A stretch of 64,000 bases of DNA from Streptomyces beigongshangae (GCF_019710745.1 NZ_JAHKJW010000020.1:1-64000); one strand, 5' to 3'. Shown: positions 15,355 to 23,730, numbered from the stretch's first letter. Notes: a model not told the origin generated them from the sequence alone. Made by a program: numbers and translations.

Positions 15355-17039
15355 GCCCCACCACCCTTCCCGTCGGCCTCGAACACGGGCACGTCACCTT
15401 CCTCGGTGCCGGACCCGGTGATCCCGGACTGCTGACCCTGCGCGCCGTGGAGGCGCTGGGCAACGCGGATGTCCTGGTCGCCGAACCCGAAGTGCTCGAC
15501 GTCGTCCGCACGCACGCCAGACGGAACGTCACCGTGCTCGAAACCGGTACGGAGCCGAGCCCGGACACGCCTCAGCTGAAGGTAGTTGACGGTGCGTCAA
15601 GGACCTCTGGCGTCCCCGCGTCGAAGGACGCGGCCAATATTGTCATGGAGGCCGCGCGGGGCGGCAGGCGGGTCGTCCGTGCGGTCCAGGGCGACCCCGG
15701 ACTCGACACGTACGCCGCCGGCGAGATGCTCGCCTGCGTCGCCGCGGGCGTGCCCTTCGAGGTCGTGCCCGGTGTCGCCGCCGCCGTGGGCGTGCCCGCG
15801 TACGCGGGTGTGCCGCTGCGGGACGCCGAGGGCGCGGACGTGCGGTTCGTCGACGCCCGCACGGCGTCGGCGCGCTGCTGGAGCGAGGTCGGCGTGTCCG
15901 ACGGGACCGTGGTCGTCTCGACGACCCTCGATTCCGTGGGGGCGGCCGCGGGGGAACTCGTCGCCGCCGGGCGCAAGCCCGACACCCCGATGACCGTGAC
16001 CGTCGCCGGTACGACCACCCGCCAGCGGACCTGGTGCGCGACGCTCGGCACCATCGCGCAGACGCTCAAGCAGGCCAAGGTGCTGCCCTCGCCCGAGGGC
16101 GGCCGGCCGGTGATAGCCGTGGTCGGTGAGCGTTCCTCCGCCGCCCAGCGCGAGCAGCTCTCGTGGTTCGAGTCCAAGCCGCTGTTCGGCTGGAAGGTGC
16201 TCGTGCCGCGCACGAAGGAGCAGGCGGCGTCGCTCTCCGACCAGCTGCGGTCCTACGGGGCCGTACCGCACGAGGTGCCGACGATCGCCGTCGAGCCGCC
16301 GCGCACGCCCCAGCAGATGGAGCGGGCGGTCAAGGGGCTCGTGACGGGCCGCTACGAGTGGATCGCCTTCACGTCGGTGAACGCGGTCAAGGCCGTACGG
16401 GAGAAGTTCGAGGAGTACGGGCTCGACGCCCGGGCCTTCGCCGGGATCAAGGTCGCGGCCGTGGGCGAGCAGACCGCGAAGGCGCTGGTGGCCTTCGGGG
16501 TGAAGCCGGACCTGGTGCCGAGCGGTGAACAGTCCGCCGCGGGGCTGCTGGAGGACTGGCCGCCGTACGACCCGGTCTTCGACCCGATCGACCGGGTCTT
16601 CCTGCCGCGGGCCGACATCGCCACGGAGACGCTGGTCGCCGGGCTGATCGAGCTGGGCTGGGAGGTGGACGACGTCACGGCCTACCGGACCGTGCGGGCG
16701 TCGCCGCCGCCGGCCGACACGCGTGAGGCGATCAAGGGCGGCGGTTTCGACGCGGTGCTCTTCACGTCGTCCTCGACCGTGCGCAACCTGGTGGGCATCG
16801 CCGGGAAGCCGCACAACGTGACCGTGATCGCCTGTATCGGCCCCGCCACGGCCAAGACGGCCGAGGAGCACGGGCTGCGGGTCGACGTCATGTCGCCCGA
16901 GCCGTCCGTGCACAAGCTGGCCGAGGCGCTGGCGGAGTTCGGACTGCGCCGGCGGGCCTCCGCGGTGGAGGCCGGGGACCCCGTCACCCGGCCCAGCGAG
17001 CGGCGGCCCGGCTCCCGGCGGAGACGGTCGACGACCTGA
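15351..17039 (+). CDS. hemD: Fused uroporphyrinogen-III methyltransferase-like/uroporphyrinogen-III synthase
   Basis: A 562-residue fusion. Residues about 1-260 resemble SUMT/CobA (GAGPGDPGLLTLRAVEAL at the N-terminus and a SAM-like VQGDPGLD loop). Residues about 270-530 are HemD, which closes and inverts ring D to make uroporphyrinogen III (FTSVNAVKAVREKF and FTSSSTVRNLVG are the interdomain substrate loops). The SUMT half is divergent: the usual YDRLV and GGDP motifs are replaced by AEPEVL and VQGDP, so methylation should not be assumed. The C-terminal 35 residues are basic and disordered. The TTG start at 15351 overlaps the hemC stop. This is the last gene of the rex operon. Confidence 0.9.
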   Translation: MSPTTLPVGLEHGHVTFLGAGPGDPGLLTLRAVEALGNADVLVAEPEVLDVVRTHARRNVTVLETGTEPSPDTPQLKVVDGASRTSGVPASKDAANIVMEAARGGRRVVRAVQGDPGLDTYAAGEMLACVAAGVPFEVVPGVAAAVGVPAYAGVPLRDAEGADVRFVDARTASARCWSEVGVSDGTVVVSTTLDSVGAAAGELVAAGRKPDTPMTVTVAGTTTRQRTWCATLGTIAQTLKQAKVLPSPEGGRPVIAVVGERSSAAQREQLSWFESKPLFGWKVLVPRTKEQAASLSDQLRSYGAVPHEVPTIAVEPPRTPQQMERAVKGLVTGRYEWIAFTSVNAVKAVREKFEEYGLDARAFAGIKVAAVGEQTAKALVAFGVKPDLVPSGEQSAAGLLEDWPPYDPVFDPIDRVFLPRADIATETLVAGLIELGWEVDDVTAYRTVRASPPPADTREAIKGGGFDAVLFTSSSTVRNLVGIAGKPHNVTVIACIGPATAKTAEEHGLRVDVMSPEPSVHKLAEALAEFGLRRRASAVEAGDPVTRPSERRPGSRRRRSTT

Positions 17040-17070
17040 GCCGCGGGCAGCGGTGAGGCCGTGAGGGTCA

Positions 17071-17097
17071 CGGGGCGCACTCGTCGAGTGCGCCCCG
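17071..17097. terminator. Terminator of the rex-hemACD operon
   Basis: Thirteen-base perfect arms (17071-17083, 17085-17097) with a one-base centre form a GC-rich hairpin 32 bases after the hemD stop. It can also serve the convergent lipoprotein gene. The next 110 bases contain imperfect direct copies of TTCGGTGTCCGGCTGCGG. Confidence 0.8.
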
Positions 17098-17211
17098 CCT
17101 GCGTTCGGTGACCGGCTGCGGCGGGCTGAGTTCGGTGTCCGGCTGCGGTCGGCTTCGTCCTGCGTCCGGGCGTGGCGGGCTTCGCTCGGTTCGGTGTCGT
17201 TCTGTTCTGCC

Positions 17212-18234
17212 TCAGTCGGGTGTGCCGGCCCGGTCGAGTGCCCTCGTCCAGATCTCGGTGGCCTGCCGCAGGCGGCTCCTGTCGGCTTCCGGGAGCGAGT
17301 GCGCGTACCGCTTCCGCAGGGACAGGACGACCGAGGGGATGCGCAGCCGCGCGGCGCACGTGCCGTCGGCCACCGCCACGTCGATCTCGCGGCGCCGGAG
17401 GCCCTCCGTCGCCCCCTGCTTCCGGTACTCCGCCTTCAGCCGCTCGGCCGCCTCGTCGGGCGTCCGGTACCGGTGCCCCTTTCCGACCATGCACTTCCGC
17501 CAGTCCCGCATGGCCGCGGTGTACTCCGCGTCCGCCGTCACGACGTCCGTGAGCGAACTGTTGAGGTTCTGGGGCAGGTAGGTCGCCACGGCCCAGTCGT
17601 CCAGTTCGCCGAACAGCCTTTTGCGGCTCTCGGCCTCGCAGCCCACTTCCGGGAAAGTGATCGTCCTTTCCCGGCCGAACCGCATGGCGCGGAGATCGGT
17701 TTTCCCGCCACGCAGGGCGTGCATGTACGCCGCCGCCTTTTCTGTCGACAACCGGGCGACGTATTGGTCGTTCGTCGGGGATTTCCCGCGGTTCCCGTTT
17801 TCCGGAGAGGCGGACAGGGCGGGGGAGGCGGGATCTTTTCCGGTGGCGTACAGGCGGTGGAGCCCATATCCCTCCGTGCGCCGCTCTTCCAGGTTCACTT
17901 GGCGTTCCTGAGGGGAGCCGGAGGGCGGGACGAACGCGTCGACCTCGTAGCGGAAACCCCGCTCCGTCATGCACGCCGCGATGAGCCTCGTCTCCGCGTG
18001 GTGGAGCACGGCATCGTCCCGGGGGTGGTTCCCGGACCGGGTGAGCAGGTCGAGTTCCGCCGCGGTGAGGCCGGACGCGGCGGTGGGACCGTTCGCCTCC
18101 CCGTTCGCGCCCCTGTTCGCGCCCCCGTCCCCGGACGACGTGCAGGCCGCCGACGCGAGCACGAGCGCCGCGGCACCCCAGGAGAGCACGCTCGTCCTGA
18201 AGGCCCGGCCGTGTGCCGTGACGCCGTGTGCCAT
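17212..18234 (-). CDS. Secreted lipoprotein of unknown function
   Basis: A 340-residue protein with a lipoprotein signal: basic n-region, hydrophobic core SVLSWGAAALVLASAAC, and lipobox ASAAC with the modified Cys at about residue 28. The mature part starts with a Gly/Asn-rich linker and then an alpha-helical, charged domain with conserved-looking cysteines (IAACMTERGF, FPEVGCEA, DWRKCMVGKG, DGTCAARLRI) that may form disulphides outside the cell. No named domain is recognised. The ATG at 18234 was chosen because the signal begins there; the frame is open further upstream over the neighbour. It starts the accessory segment between hemD and hemB. Its codon use is slightly less GC-extreme near 17640-17800. 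Confidence 0.72.
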   Translation of the reverse strand: MAHGVTAHGRAFRTSVLSWGAAALVLASAACTSSGDGGANRGANGEANGPTAASGLTAAELDLLTRSGNHPRDDAVLHHAETRLIAACMTERGFRYEVDAFVPPSGSPQERQVNLEERRTEGYGLHRLYATGKDPASPALSASPENGNRGKSPTNDQYVARLSTEKAAAYMHALRGGKTDLRAMRFGRERTITFPEVGCEAESRKRLFGELDDWAVATYLPQNLNSSLTDVVTADAEYTAAMRDWRKCMVGKGHRYRTPDEAAERLKAEYRKQGATEGLRRREIDVAVADGTCAARLRIPSVVLSLRKRYAHSLPEADRSRLRQATEIWTRALDRAGTPD

Positions 18235-18358
18235 GAGGGTGCCCCCACTGCTCCTTCGTGTCCTTCGTGCGTGTCCTTCGTGTCCTTCATGGACGTACCG
18301 CGGGTGTGTGACGTGCGGCGGTGCCCGCCGGTCGCCCGGCGGACACCGTCGGGTCCGG

Positions 18359-18850
18359 TCAGTCGTAGGGGTTCGGGCCGCTGCAGGTGGACGTGGTGGT
18401 GTTGCTGGGGGAGATCCAGCTGTTGGACGAGAAGGCGTTGTTGTGCGAGGAGGCCAGCTGGGTCTCACCGGTGCCCCGGGGCAGGCTGTAGAAGCCTCCG
18501 CCGTAGTTCTTGTTGGTCCAGGTGACGGAGTTGCAGTTGACGCCGTTGTTGTAGATCGAGGATGCGCAGTTGTCCCAGTTCCCGTTGGGACAGGCGCTGT
18601 TGCCGAAGACGGACCAGTCCGGGTTCTTGCCGGACAGCTGCCCCGGTCCGGCGCCCGTGTAGTTCTGGCCGTTCCAGAAGCAGAGGCTGCCCGAGTTGCA
18701 GCCGGCCGGTGCCGCGGCCGTCTTCACGCTGGTGGGCATCGTGGCCGCCGACGTGCCGTCGGGGCCGCTCGCCGGAGTGGCCGCGGACGTACCGGCCGTG
18801 CCTCCCATGGTCAGCACGACTCCCGCCGCCACGGCCCATACCCGTCTCAT
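18359..18850 (-). CDS. Secreted peptidase inhibitor I36/beta-gamma-crystallin-like protein
   Basis: A 163-residue exported protein. A signal peptide (MRRVWAVAAGVVLTMGGTAG, cleavage likely after TSA) is followed by a mature domain of about 115 residues rich in Asn, Gly, Trp and Cys (CNSGSLCFWNGQNYTG, ACPNGNWDNCASSIYNNG, FYSLPRGTGE). This is the pattern of the I36 inhibitor family (Streptomyces metalloproteinase inhibitor) and related beta/gamma-crystallin folds. The six cysteines suggest disulphides. It may block secreted proteases, but the target is unknown. It ends about 125 bases upstream of the lipoprotein gene on the same strand, so the two could be co-expressed. Confidence 0.8.
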   Translation of the reverse strand: MRRVWAVAAGVVLTMGGTAGTSAATPASGPDGTSAATMPTSVKTAAAPAGCNSGSLCFWNGQNYTGAGPGQLSGKNPDWSVFGNSACPNGNWDNCASSIYNNGVNCNSVTWTNKNYGGGFYSLPRGTGETQLASSHNNAFSSNSWISPSNTTTSTCSGPNPYD

Positions 18851-19052
18851 AATCTTCCCTTTCGGTCCGGGGTGTTTCGGCCATTCGATTGTCCGCTGGC
18901 CGATTTACGCGCTCGACCGATGCGCATGTGCCTTTGATCAGGCACGTGCGCACGGATGCCATGAGCTTTCCGTCCCAGCATTGCCCAGGGGGTCACGCTG
19001 GGCAATGATGTGTCACCTGGGTGAAAAAGCCGGTGTCATCGGGGGGAGGAGA

Positions 19053-20135
19053 ATGCTCCGCATCCATTTCACAGACGCCGATTTGGCCCGTACGCGATGT
19101 GCCGGATCACCGAATGCGCTGTGGGAGATCACCGCCAGCCTGCACCGTTTCCAGACGCGAAAAGGCCGCTGGGCCTATGCGGAGTGGCACAGGGCCACCC
19201 GCGTCCGGCTGGAGGAGAAAGGGCTCGGCCGCGTACTGCGCGAGATCCTGCTGCCCGTCTTTCCGAGGGCGTCCTACTTTCCCGACTTCCTGACCCCGCC
19301 CGAGTCCATGGAAGGGCTCGACGCCGGTCTGGAGGCCGTCCTCGCGACCCCGCCGCGCCAGGTCCTGGCGGAGGTGGCGCAGCTGGACCGCCTCGTGGGA
19401 GCCCCCTCCTGGGCCCCGCGGCTCGCGGAGCGGGAGACCCGGGAGGAACTCGTACGGGCTATCCGCGCCTACCACGGCGCCGCCGTCGCCCCCTACGAGG
19501 AACAGATGCAGGCCCGCCTGGAGGCCGAGCGGGCGATGAGGTGCCGGGCCCTCCTCGACGGCGGCGTCGAGGGGATGCTGACGGGGCTCGGACCCACCAT
19601 GCGCCGGCGCCGGTCCGTCCTCCATGTCGACTTCCCGTCCAGCGACCGGGACCTGCACCTGAACGGCCGCGGGCTGACGCTCGTCCCGTCGTACTTCTGC
19701 TGGCACACGCCGACCACCCTCGCCGACCCGCGGCTGCCGCCCGTCCTGGTCTACCCGTTGCACCACGAGGCCCCGGCCCCGCGGCCGGACTCGCCGGGTC
19801 CGCCGGGGACGTGGGGCGAGCGACTCTCCGACAGCCCGGCCGGCCCGGCCGGCTCCCCGGCGAGCCTGACCGGGCTGCTCGGCCGCGCCCGGGCCGGTGT
19901 GCTGTGCGCGGCGGCCGTCGGAGCCACGAACGCCGAGATCGCGCGAGCGGTCGGCATCTCCGCCCCGTCCGCCAGCAGATACGCCACAGCCCTGCGCTCG
20001 GCAGGGCTGATCACCAGCAACCGCTGCGGGGCGACCGTCCTCCATACGCTCACCCCCACCGGGGCCGCCGTACTGCGGGCGGGCAGGCGGGCGGCGGAAC
20101 CCGGGAGGGGGCGGCCTCCCGGACAGGGAGGGTGA
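19053..20135 (+). CDS. DUF5937-type winged-helix (ArsR-like) transcriptional regulator
   Basis: A 360-residue cytoplasmic regulator. The N-terminal two-thirds (LRIHFTDADLARTR through the FHWHTP-like YFCWHTPTTL block) is the DUF5937 domain found fused to winged helices in actinobacteria. The C-terminal part (LLGRARAGVLCAAAVGATNAE, VGISAPSASRYATALRSAGL) is a winged HTH of the ArsR/SmtB kind. The ligand is unknown; these regulators often sit beside MFS or antibiotic genes. The ATG at 19053 has GGGGGGAGGA seven bases upstream. It is divergent from the I36 gene across 202 AT-richer bases that probably hold both promoters, so it may control the neighbouring secreted proteins (inference). Confidence 0.8.
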   Translation: MLRIHFTDADLARTRCAGSPNALWEITASLHRFQTRKGRWAYAEWHRATRVRLEEKGLGRVLREILLPVFPRASYFPDFLTPPESMEGLDAGLEAVLATPPRQVLAEVAQLDRLVGAPSWAPRLAERETREELVRAIRAYHGAAVAPYEEQMQARLEAERAMRCRALLDGGVEGMLTGLGPTMRRRRSVLHVDFPSSDRDLHLNGRGLTLVPSYFCWHTPTTLADPRLPPVLVYPLHHEAPAPRPDSPGPPGTWGERLSDSPAGPAGSPASLTGLLGRARAGVLCAAAVGATNAEIARAVGISAPSASRYATALRSAGLITSNRCGATVLHTLTPTGAAVLRAGRRAAEPGRGRPPGQGG

Positions 20136-20438
20136 CGGCCCTCGGAGGACGCCGTGCGGTGCTGGTTCGGCGCCGGGATGCTCGACACCGTGGTCGCCGT
20201 GCTGGGTCCGGCCGACATCGATGAGCCGTGGGCGCACGTCCTCACCGCTCGATGACCTGATACCGGCAGTTCGGCGGCGACGGCCCCGACGGCGGTCCTC
20301 CTCCGGCGCGGACCGACTTCAGCACGGCCGGCGCGTCGGCGGCAGCCTTCCCACGGCGGTCGACGCCCCGCGGGGTGCCGTCGCGGCAGCCGTCCCCTCG
20401 GGTCGCTCCCGTCCGGGCGTGATGTTCGATGACGACTT
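20136..20438. other. Region after the DUF5937 gene (303 bp)
   Basis: Apart from a candidate 33-codon frame at 20154-20255 (listed separately), I see no supportable gene. The sequence 20260-20430 is GC-rich without consistent codon bias in any frame and may be decayed DNA. Confidence 0.5.
20154..20255 (+). CDS. Candidate 33-residue small protein
   Basis: A short frame from GTG 20154 to TGA 20255, with GGAGGA four or five bases before the GTG, a better ribosome-binding site than many genes here. The product (VRCWFGAGMLDTVVAV, then LGPADIDEPWAHVLTAR) has good Streptomyces codon use. It is not a protein I recognise. It could be a real small protein, a remnant of a larger gene, or chance. It follows the DUF5937 gene by 18 bases and could share its message. 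Confidence 0.35.
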   Translation: MRCWFGAGMLDTVVAVLGPADIDEPWAHVLTAR

Positions 20439-20957
20439 CTAGCAGTCCGCCTCGGTGCCACTGCTCACGGACGAGTCGACGTCGACCGAGTAGCCGGCTC
20501 CGGCGGTGAGGTCGGGACGGTTTCCGTGGCCGTCCTCCGCGAGACGCTCGGCGGTGAGGAAAGAGATCCGCAGGACCCTCTCCTCCCTGGTGAAGCACAG
20601 GTCGTCGGGCGAGGTTCCGGGACCGGGATCCCAGCCGTCCCGTGCCGCCGCCGTCCGGTAGTGTGCGGCCACCTCGGCCCGTGTGCCGGGGAAGGCGTAG
20701 GTCCGGCCGGCATGCACCGAGACCTCTCCGCTGTCCGCCCAGCAGCCGGCGTCGACCTCCTCGAAGCCCCGGGGCACGGTGGCCCCGGCGGGCCGGGAAC
20801 CGAGGATGTCGAGTGCCGCGGTATCCCGCACCCGGTCGTCGGTCCCCTCGCAGTCCTCGGTGAGTTCCAGCAGCGCGCAGCCGGTGAGTGTCCCCGCCGC
20901 GAGCGCGGTCGACAGGAGCAGGGACATCGGACGGGTGGCGCCTGTGCGCAGGGGCAA
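20439..20957 (-). CDS. Small secreted lipoprotein of unknown function
   Basis: A 172-residue predicted lipoprotein with signal RPMSLLLSTALAAGTLTGC (lipobox LTGC, Cys 27). The mature part has two or three further Cys (ELTEDCEGTDD, EVDAGCWADS, DDLCFTREE) and a mixed alpha/beta pattern. The TTG at 20957 is preferred because CGGAG lies six bases upstream and it supplies the arginines of the signal n-region; ATG at 20927 is the alternative. No family name can be given. It belongs to the accessory segment between hemD and hemB. Confidence 0.65.
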   Translation of the reverse strand: MPLRTGATRPMSLLLSTALAAGTLTGCALLELTEDCEGTDDRVRDTAALDILGSRPAGATVPRGFEEVDAGCWADSGEVSVHAGRTYAFPGTRAEVAAHYRTAAARDGWDPGPGTSPDDLCFTREERVLRISFLTAERLAEDGHGNRPDLTAGAGYSVDVDSSVSSGTEADC

Positions 20958-21021
20958 AGCGGACTCCGGGGTGAAGGGTCGGGTGCCGGGGCGTGCTCGA
21001 CGAGTGTGCCCCCGTCTGCGT

Positions 21022-21228
21022 TCAGCGGCCGGCGGCGTGGGGGAGGAAGGCCGTCCAGGTGGTGGGGGTGAGGGTGAGGCGGGGGCCGTCGGGATTCTTG
21101 GAGTCGCGGACGAGGACGTGGGCGGGGGCGGCTGCCACCTCGACGCAGTCCGGGCCCTCGTCCGTGCTGTAGCTGCTCTTTATCCATGAGGGGTGTGGGC
21201 TGGCGCCGTCGCCGGGCTTGAGGCTCAT
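21022..21228 (-). CDS. DUF397 domain protein
   Basis: A 68-residue protein that is one DUF397 domain: WIKSSYSTDEGPDCVEVA, then VLVRDSKNPDGPRL and a C-terminal TTWTAFL. DUF397 proteins occur in actinobacteria directly downstream of XRE regulators of the WhiJ/AbaA type and are thought to act with them. Here the ATG overlaps the stop of the XRE gene by four bases, so the two are translationally coupled. Related small proteins, including BldB, influence development and antibiotic production in S. coelicolor. Confidence 0.9.
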   Translation of the reverse strand: MSLKPGDGASPHPSWIKSSYSTDEGPDCVEVAAAPAHVLVRDSKNPDGPRLTLTPTTWTAFLPHAAGR

Positions 21229-22058
21229 GTCTCTCCAAGAACTTTCTCGATGAAGGCCACGGACTCCCGTGGGCTGAGAGCCTGTGCTCGGATGGTCCCA
21301 TAACGCATGTCGAGGAGCTGGACCTCTTTCGGCTCGGTGATCACCCGGCTGAGGTGCTGGACCTCGACATGTCCGACCGTGGTGCCGCCCTTCAGTCTGA
21401 GCAGCCGGAACGATCCAGCGAGACCTGAGTTCTCGTCGCGTCCCAGTGGCAGTACTTGAAGGTCGACATTGCGGAACCCGGAGACCTCCAACAGGCGTTC
21501 GAGTTGCCGTCGCAGGACCATTCTGCCTCCGACGGACCGGCGGAGTGTCGACTCGCACTGCACGAAACTGAAGAAAGGGAAGGCCGTCGCGCTGTCGAGG
21601 ATTCCCTGACGGGCCGCACGAGCCGCCACCCGCCTCTCCAGCTCCTCGACGGGGAACGGCGGCCGACGCGAACCGAAGACACTCCGTGCGTACTCCTCCG
21701 TCTGCAACAGGCCGTGCACGACGGAGTTGTTGTAGGCACACAACTCGACCGCGTCCGACTCCAGCTTCTTCAGGTCCCGTACCTTCTTCGGGTACCGGAC
21801 CTCCGCCACGTCCTCCTTGAGTGCGGCGATCCTGCCGCCCGCCGTCAGGGCCTCGTCCGCGCGGTCCAGGTACTCGGGGCGGGGGATGCGCCGTCCCCGT
21901 TCGACCGAGGAGACCAGTTCCTCCCCGTACCCGATGGCCTCTCCGAACTCGGCCTGGGTGAGGCCGGCCGCCTCGCGCCACAGTTTGAGCTGCCGTACCA
22001 CCGTCCGCATCACGGCCCCGGCCTCGTCGTCCTCCGGTTCCGCGTCCCAGTCGTTCAC
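21225..22058 (-). CDS. XRE-family regulator with DUF5753 domain (WhiJ-like)
   Basis: A 277-residue regulator. An XRE helix-turn-helix occupies about residues 20-75 (LKLWREAAGLTQAEFGEAIG and VSSVERGRRIPRPEYL). The rest is the DUF5753 effector domain (NNSVVHGLLQTEEYARSVF, FVQCESTLRRSVGGRMV, VQVLP-like LQVLPLG, SFRLLRL). The GTG at 22058 follows a GGAGGACGG stretch. It is coupled to the DUF397 gene and divergent, across 167 bases, from an HATPase gene; this trio is a classic Streptomyces regulatory cassette with many paralogues per genome. The specific role of this copy is unknown. Confidence 0.9.
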   Translation of the reverse strand: MNDWDAEPEDDEAGAVMRTVVRQLKLWREAAGLTQAEFGEAIGYGEELVSSVERGRRIPRPEYLDRADEALTAGGRIAALKEDVAEVRYPKKVRDLKKLESDAVELCAYNNSVVHGLLQTEEYARSVFGSRRPPFPVEELERRVAARAARQGILDSATAFPFFSFVQCESTLRRSVGGRMVLRRQLERLLEVSGFRNVDLQVLPLGRDENSGLAGSFRLLRLKGGTTVGHVEVQHLSRVITEPKEVQLLDMRYGTIRAQALSPRESVAFIEKVLGET

Positions 22059-22189
22059 GTCCGCCGTCCTCCCCTGCTCCCGCCGAGCCCTTCCCGGTCC
22101 AACGCGTCAGCCCGCGGCCGGACATGCCGTACCGCCCGGACGGAACCGGACGGCGCGCGGACATCCAGCGGCCGCACGGGCCACCGGAC

Positions 22190-22230
22190 TTCACAGATTA
22201 CGCACGAGTGAACACGCTGGGTGATGTGAA
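22190..22230. promoter_or_regulatory. Three evenly spaced TTCAC/GTGAA motifs upstream of the HATPase gene
   Basis: TTCAC at 22190-22194 and GTGAA at 22208-22212 and 22226-22230 are each exactly 18 bases apart, start to start. The first two form an inverted pair with a 13-base spacer; the third covers the proposed GTG start. This is a candidate operator for the divergent XRE regulator, seen in sequence only. Confidence 0.35.
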
Positions 22231-22720
22231 TCAGCAGACAGCCCCGCTCGTCCCCCCGATCCCGCCGCACCGCTTCACCGTGCCGCTCTCCGCCACGCGC
22301 CGGGGTGCCCGTCTCGCCCGGGTGCTCGCGGCCGAGCAGCTGTGCGCCTGGGGGCTCCCGCCGGACCCGGCCCGGCTCGTCGTGGCCGAACTCGCCGCGA
22401 ACGCCGTCCTGCACGGCCAGGTCCCCGGCCGTGATTTCCGCCTCACCCTCCTCGTCACACGGTCCGGCACGCTGCGTATCGAGGTCGTCGACCTGTCCGG
22501 TGACCGGCTGCCCGCGCGGTCTGCGGCGGCGGACGCCGCGCTCGCCGAGTCGGGGTACGGCCTGCTGCTCGTCGAGGAGTCGGCGGACCGCTGGGGAGTC
22601 CGGACCGGGCCGGGACCGGGCAAGGCCGTGTGGGCGGAGATCGACTACCCGGGGCACGTCGCGAGGGCCCGGCCGGAGGCCGACCGTGCGTCGGCAAACG
22701 CACCGGTGGGGCGGGCGTAG
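22226..22720 (+). CDS. HATPase_c anti-sigma-type ATP-binding protein
   Basis: A protein of about 164 residues with a single GHKL (RsbW/SpoIIAB-like) ATPase fold. LVVAELAANAVLHG is the N-box, IEVVDLSGDRLP the G1 region with Asp, and ESGYGLLLVEESADRWGV the G2 region. Such proteins are anti-sigma factor kinases or partners of XRE/DUF397 pairs in Streptomyces. The start is uncertain: GTG 22226, GTG 22208 or ATG 22124 are all in frame. I favour 22226 because it gives the usual family length. It ends nine bases before hemB, so it may be co-transcribed with hemB, which would be an odd coupling. Confidence 0.82.
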   Translation: MNQQTAPLVPPIPPHRFTVPLSATRRGARLARVLAAEQLCAWGLPPDPARLVVAELAANAVLHGQVPGRDFRLTLLVTRSGTLRIEVVDLSGDRLPARSAAADAALAESGYGLLLVEESADRWGVRTGPGPGKAVWAEIDYPGHVARARPEADRASANAPVGRA

Positions 22721-22729
22721 CGTGGTGGC

Positions 22730-23722
22730 ATGACTTCGTACGGATCCTTTCCCGGTACGCGGCCGCGGCGGTTGCGTACCAGTCCCGTGATGCGGCGCAT
22801 GGTCGCCGAGACCCGGCTGCACCCGGCCGATTTCATCCTTCCGGCCTTCGTGCGCGAAGGGGTGTCCGAACCGGTGCCGATCGAGGCCATGCCGGGTGTC
22901 GTGCAGCACACGCGGGACAGCCTGAAGAAGGCCGCCGCGGAGGCCGTGGCGGCCGGGATCTCGGGGATCATGCTCTTCGGTGTGCCGGAGGACGCCAAGA
23001 AGGACGCGGTGGGGACGGCCGGGACCGACCCGGACGGAATCCTGCAAGTGGCCCTGCGGGACGTGCGGGCCGAGGTCGGTGACGAGTTGCTCGTGATGTC
23101 CGACCTGTGCCTGGACGAGACCACCGACCACGGGCACTGCGGTGTGCTGGACGCACAGGGGCGGGTCGACAACGACGCCACCCTGGAGCGGTACGCCGAG
23201 ATGGCCCAGGTCCAGGCCGACGCGGGAGCCCATGTGGTCGGCCCCAGCGGGATGATGGACGGCCAGATCGGGGTCGTCCGCGACGCCCTCGACCAGATCG
23301 GGCGCGAGGACGTGGCGGTGCTGGCCTACACCGCCAAGTACTCGTCCGCCTTCTACGGGCCCTTCCGGGAGGCCGTCGGCTCCTCGCTGAAGGGCGACCG
23401 CAAGACGTACCAGCAGGACCCGGCGAACGCGCGGGAGTCGCTGCGGGAACTGGCGCTCGATCTGGAGGAGGGCGCCGACATGGTGATGGTCAAGCCCGCC
23501 GGTCCCTACCTCGACATCCTGGCGCGTGTCGCGGACGCGGCCGACGTGCCGGTGGCCGCGTACCAGATCTCCGGCGAGTACTCGATGATCGAGGCCGCCG
23601 CCGAGAAGGGCTGGATCGACCGTGACAAGGCGATCCTGGAGACGCTGACCGGCATCAAGCGGGCCGGTGCGCGGAACATCCTCACGTACTGGGCCGTCGA
23701 GGTGGCGCAGAAGCTGCGGTGA
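22730..23722 (+). CDS. hemB: Delta-aminolevulinic acid dehydratase (porphobilinogen synthase)
   Basis: A 330-residue enzyme that condenses two 5-aminolevulinates into porphobilinogen, the step between HemL and HemC. The Schiff-base lysines are in YTAKYSSAFYGPF and MVMVKPAGPYLD. The metal-site segment reads DLCLDETTDHGHCG, retaining two of the three Zn-type cysteines with Asp at one place. The ATG at 22730 follows GCGTGGTGGC without a strong Shine-Dalgarno. In S. coelicolor, as I recall, hemB follows hemD directly; here about 5.7 kb separates them. Confidence 0.96.
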   Translation: MTSYGSFPGTRPRRLRTSPVMRRMVAETRLHPADFILPAFVREGVSEPVPIEAMPGVVQHTRDSLKKAAAEAVAAGISGIMLFGVPEDAKKDAVGTAGTDPDGILQVALRDVRAEVGDELLVMSDLCLDETTDHGHCGVLDAQGRVDNDATLERYAEMAQVQADAGAHVVGPSGMMDGQIGVVRDALDQIGREDVAVLAYTAKYSSAFYGPFREAVGSSLKGDRKTYQQDPANARESLRELALDLEEGADMVMVKPAGPYLDILARVADAADVPVAAYQISGEYSMIEAAAEKGWIDRDKAILETLTGIKRAGARNILTYWAVEVAQKLR

Positions 23723-23730
23723 CAGGGGTG

